Shown here: positions 13,878-14,846 of the stretch, piece by piece
Numbering within the stretch: the stretch's first letter is position 1
How the letters are laid out: each line of letters begins with the position of its first letter
Assembly: GCA_016296985.1 (NCBI GenBank)
Contig: JAEDHM010000022.1
Location: 1-14,846 of the forward strand
DNA length: 14,846 bases
Reading direction: 5' to 3'
Source: Clostridia bacterium
Lineage (GTDB): Bacteria; Bacillota; Clostridia; Christensenellales; CAG-1252
Program-made: the position numbers and the translations under genes
The notes under the pieces: model-generated
Databases searched by the model: none
Told to the model about the DNA's origin: nothing
What the model saw: the letters and a program-made list of their open reading frames with translations, nothing else

Positions 13878-14846
13878 AACTTGTTACCGTTTTAACCGTA
13901 TGTCTTTTCTCTTTCGCGTTATCCGCTTTATTTGCTTTTCCAATCACCGCTTTAATGAAAAGGATTAAGGCAAAACAGCCCATTTTGCAATACGTTGAAT
14001 TACATAAAAAGAAAGCAGGCACGCCAACTATGGGCGGATTGATATTCATTTTACCTACGCTTATAACCACTTGTATTTTTGGCGGTAAAGGGTTGTCTAT
14101 GGGAATTGCAACAACGTTAATAACGGTTGCCTACGCCCTAATCGGCGCTCTAGACGATTTTTTAAAAATCAAACTGAAGAAAAACGAAGGATTGAAGGCA
14201 TGGCAAAAGCTTTTCGCCCAACTTGTGATAGCAATTCTCGCTTCAATCTATTGTTACAAAAACCCATACGTAGGGAGCGAATTGATAATTCCTTTCACCT
14301 CAATAAAGGTGAATTTAAAACTTTTTGCCCCATTTTTGTACCTTTTCGTATATCTCGCTACTACCAATGCGGTAAATTTGACCGACGGTCTTGACGGTCT
14401 TGCAACGAGTACGGGCCTTTATTCATTTTTGACGTTTGCAATCATAATGATTGTATATATCTCCAATGCCGAATTTTTAGGCGAGATAGCTCTTGCAAAA
14501 GAATATAACAGTCTTTTGGTCTTTATTTCAGCGTTGATAGGCGGACTTTTGGTATTCCTATTCGTCAACACAAACCCTGCGGATATATTTATGGGGGACA
14601 CCGGATCCCTTGCTTTAGGGGGAGCGCTTGCATCAGTTTCTATTTTCAGCAAAAACCTTCTTTTACTTTTGCTTGTTGGCATAATGTACGTTGTTTCTTG
14701 CATAACAGTAATTATGCAGGTAGTATACTTCAAACTAAGCGGTGGGAAAAGGATATTTCTAATGGCTCCTTTACACCATCACTTGCAAATGAAGGGTTTT
14801 TCCGAGGGAAAAATCGTATCCCTTTATTCGGCAATAACCTTTGTTA
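13874..14846 (+). CDS. mraY: Phospho-MurNAc-pentapeptide transferase MraY (cut off by the right edge)
   Basis: The frame stays open from the ATG at 13874 to the end of the window, giving 324 residues. This is close to the full length of a family of roughly 320-360. MraY is a polytopic membrane enzyme that moves phospho-MurNAc-pentapeptide onto undecaprenyl phosphate, making lipid I. The motifs are KAGTPTMGG near residue 50, the magnesium-binding ALDDFLKI near 95, NAVNLTDGLDGLA near 175, NPADIFMGDTGSLALGG near 240, and APLHHHLQMKGFSE near 300. All are in the expected order, and the hydrophobic segments between them fit about nine or ten membrane helices. The start overlaps the murE stop as ATGA, with GGGGG 8 nt upstream (13863-13867), so the last precursor ligase and the lipid carrier step are made together. 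Confidence 0.95.
   Translation, partial: MKLVTVLTVCLFSFALSALFAFPITALMKRIKAKQPILQYVELHKKKAGTPTMGGLIFILPTLITTCIFGGKGLSMGIATTLITVAYALIGALDDFLKIKLKKNEGLKAWQKLFAQLVIAILASIYCYKNPYVGSELIIPFTSIKVNLKLFAPFLYLFVYLATTNAVNLTDGLDGLATSTGLYSFLTFAIIMIVYISNAEFLGEIALAKEYNSLLVFISALIGGLLVFLFVNTNPADIFMGDTGSLALGGALASVSIFSKNLLLLLLVGIMYVVSCITVIMQVVYFKLSGGKRIFLMAPLHHHLQMKGFSEGKIVSLYSAITFV

Noticed and set aside
14200..14394. 64-codon plus-strand frame inside mraY
   Set aside because: It is out of frame with mraY, whose motifs continue unbroken through this stretch, and it has no SD.

Overview
The window looks like chromosomal DNA from a low-to-moderate GC member of the Bacillota, probably an anaerobic Clostridia-like lineage. 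This rests on three points: the gene order tig-clpP-clpX-lon-engB, a dcw cluster opening with mraZ-rsmH, and a class B penicillin-binding protein with a C-terminal PASTA domain. MurE carries the DNPR motif, so the peptidoglycan should contain meso-diaminopimelate. I see no mobile element, CRISPR array, tRNA or rRNA. All complete genes are on the + strand; only the cut-off gene at the left edge is on the - strand.

Layout. (1) 1-160, minus: the start of an RqcH/NFACT ribosome-quality-control gene, divergent from tig. (2) 320-6420: a protein-quality-control operon of trigger factor, ClpP, ClpX, Lon and the ribosome-assembly GTPase EngB, packed with overlaps or 0-42 nt gaps and closed by a strong intrinsic terminator. 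(3) 6609-7253: a single gene with its own strong ribosome-binding site and terminator, encoding an unrecognised ten-cysteine protein. (4) 7343-8041: a metallophosphoesterase, also with its own promoter and terminator. (5) 8042-8359: a regulatory region holding a terminator, a cluster of DnaA-box-like 9-mers, a tandem GTGGA array with a 10-bp period (the likely MraZ operator) and a near-consensus promoter. (6) 8360 to the right edge: the cell-division and wall cluster mraZ, rsmH, an unrecognised single-pass membrane protein where ftsL is expected, a PASTA class B PBP, murE, and mraY, which runs off the end.

How the genes fit together. RqcH, Tig, ClpP, ClpX and Lon form a path from nascent-chain folding to degradation, and EngB links it to ribosome assembly. 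In the dcw cluster MraZ is the probable autorepressor, RsmH modifies 16S rRNA, the PBP cross-links septal or spore peptidoglycan, MurE adds DAP to the precursor and MraY attaches the precursor to lipid.

The most striking non-coding signals are these. A 22-bp hairpin (12382-12431) buries the murE ribosome-binding site and holds an extended -10 promoter element at its tip. Two genes (rqcH and the phosphoesterase) have a -10 box exactly 6 nt before a start codon that protein conservation fixes, which predicts leaderless mRNAs. The mraZ control region has an unusually long repeat array and a possible 13-codon leader ORF ending in an ATGA overlap with mraZ. The main protein novelties are the 241-residue protein in the ftsL position and the ten-cysteine protein.
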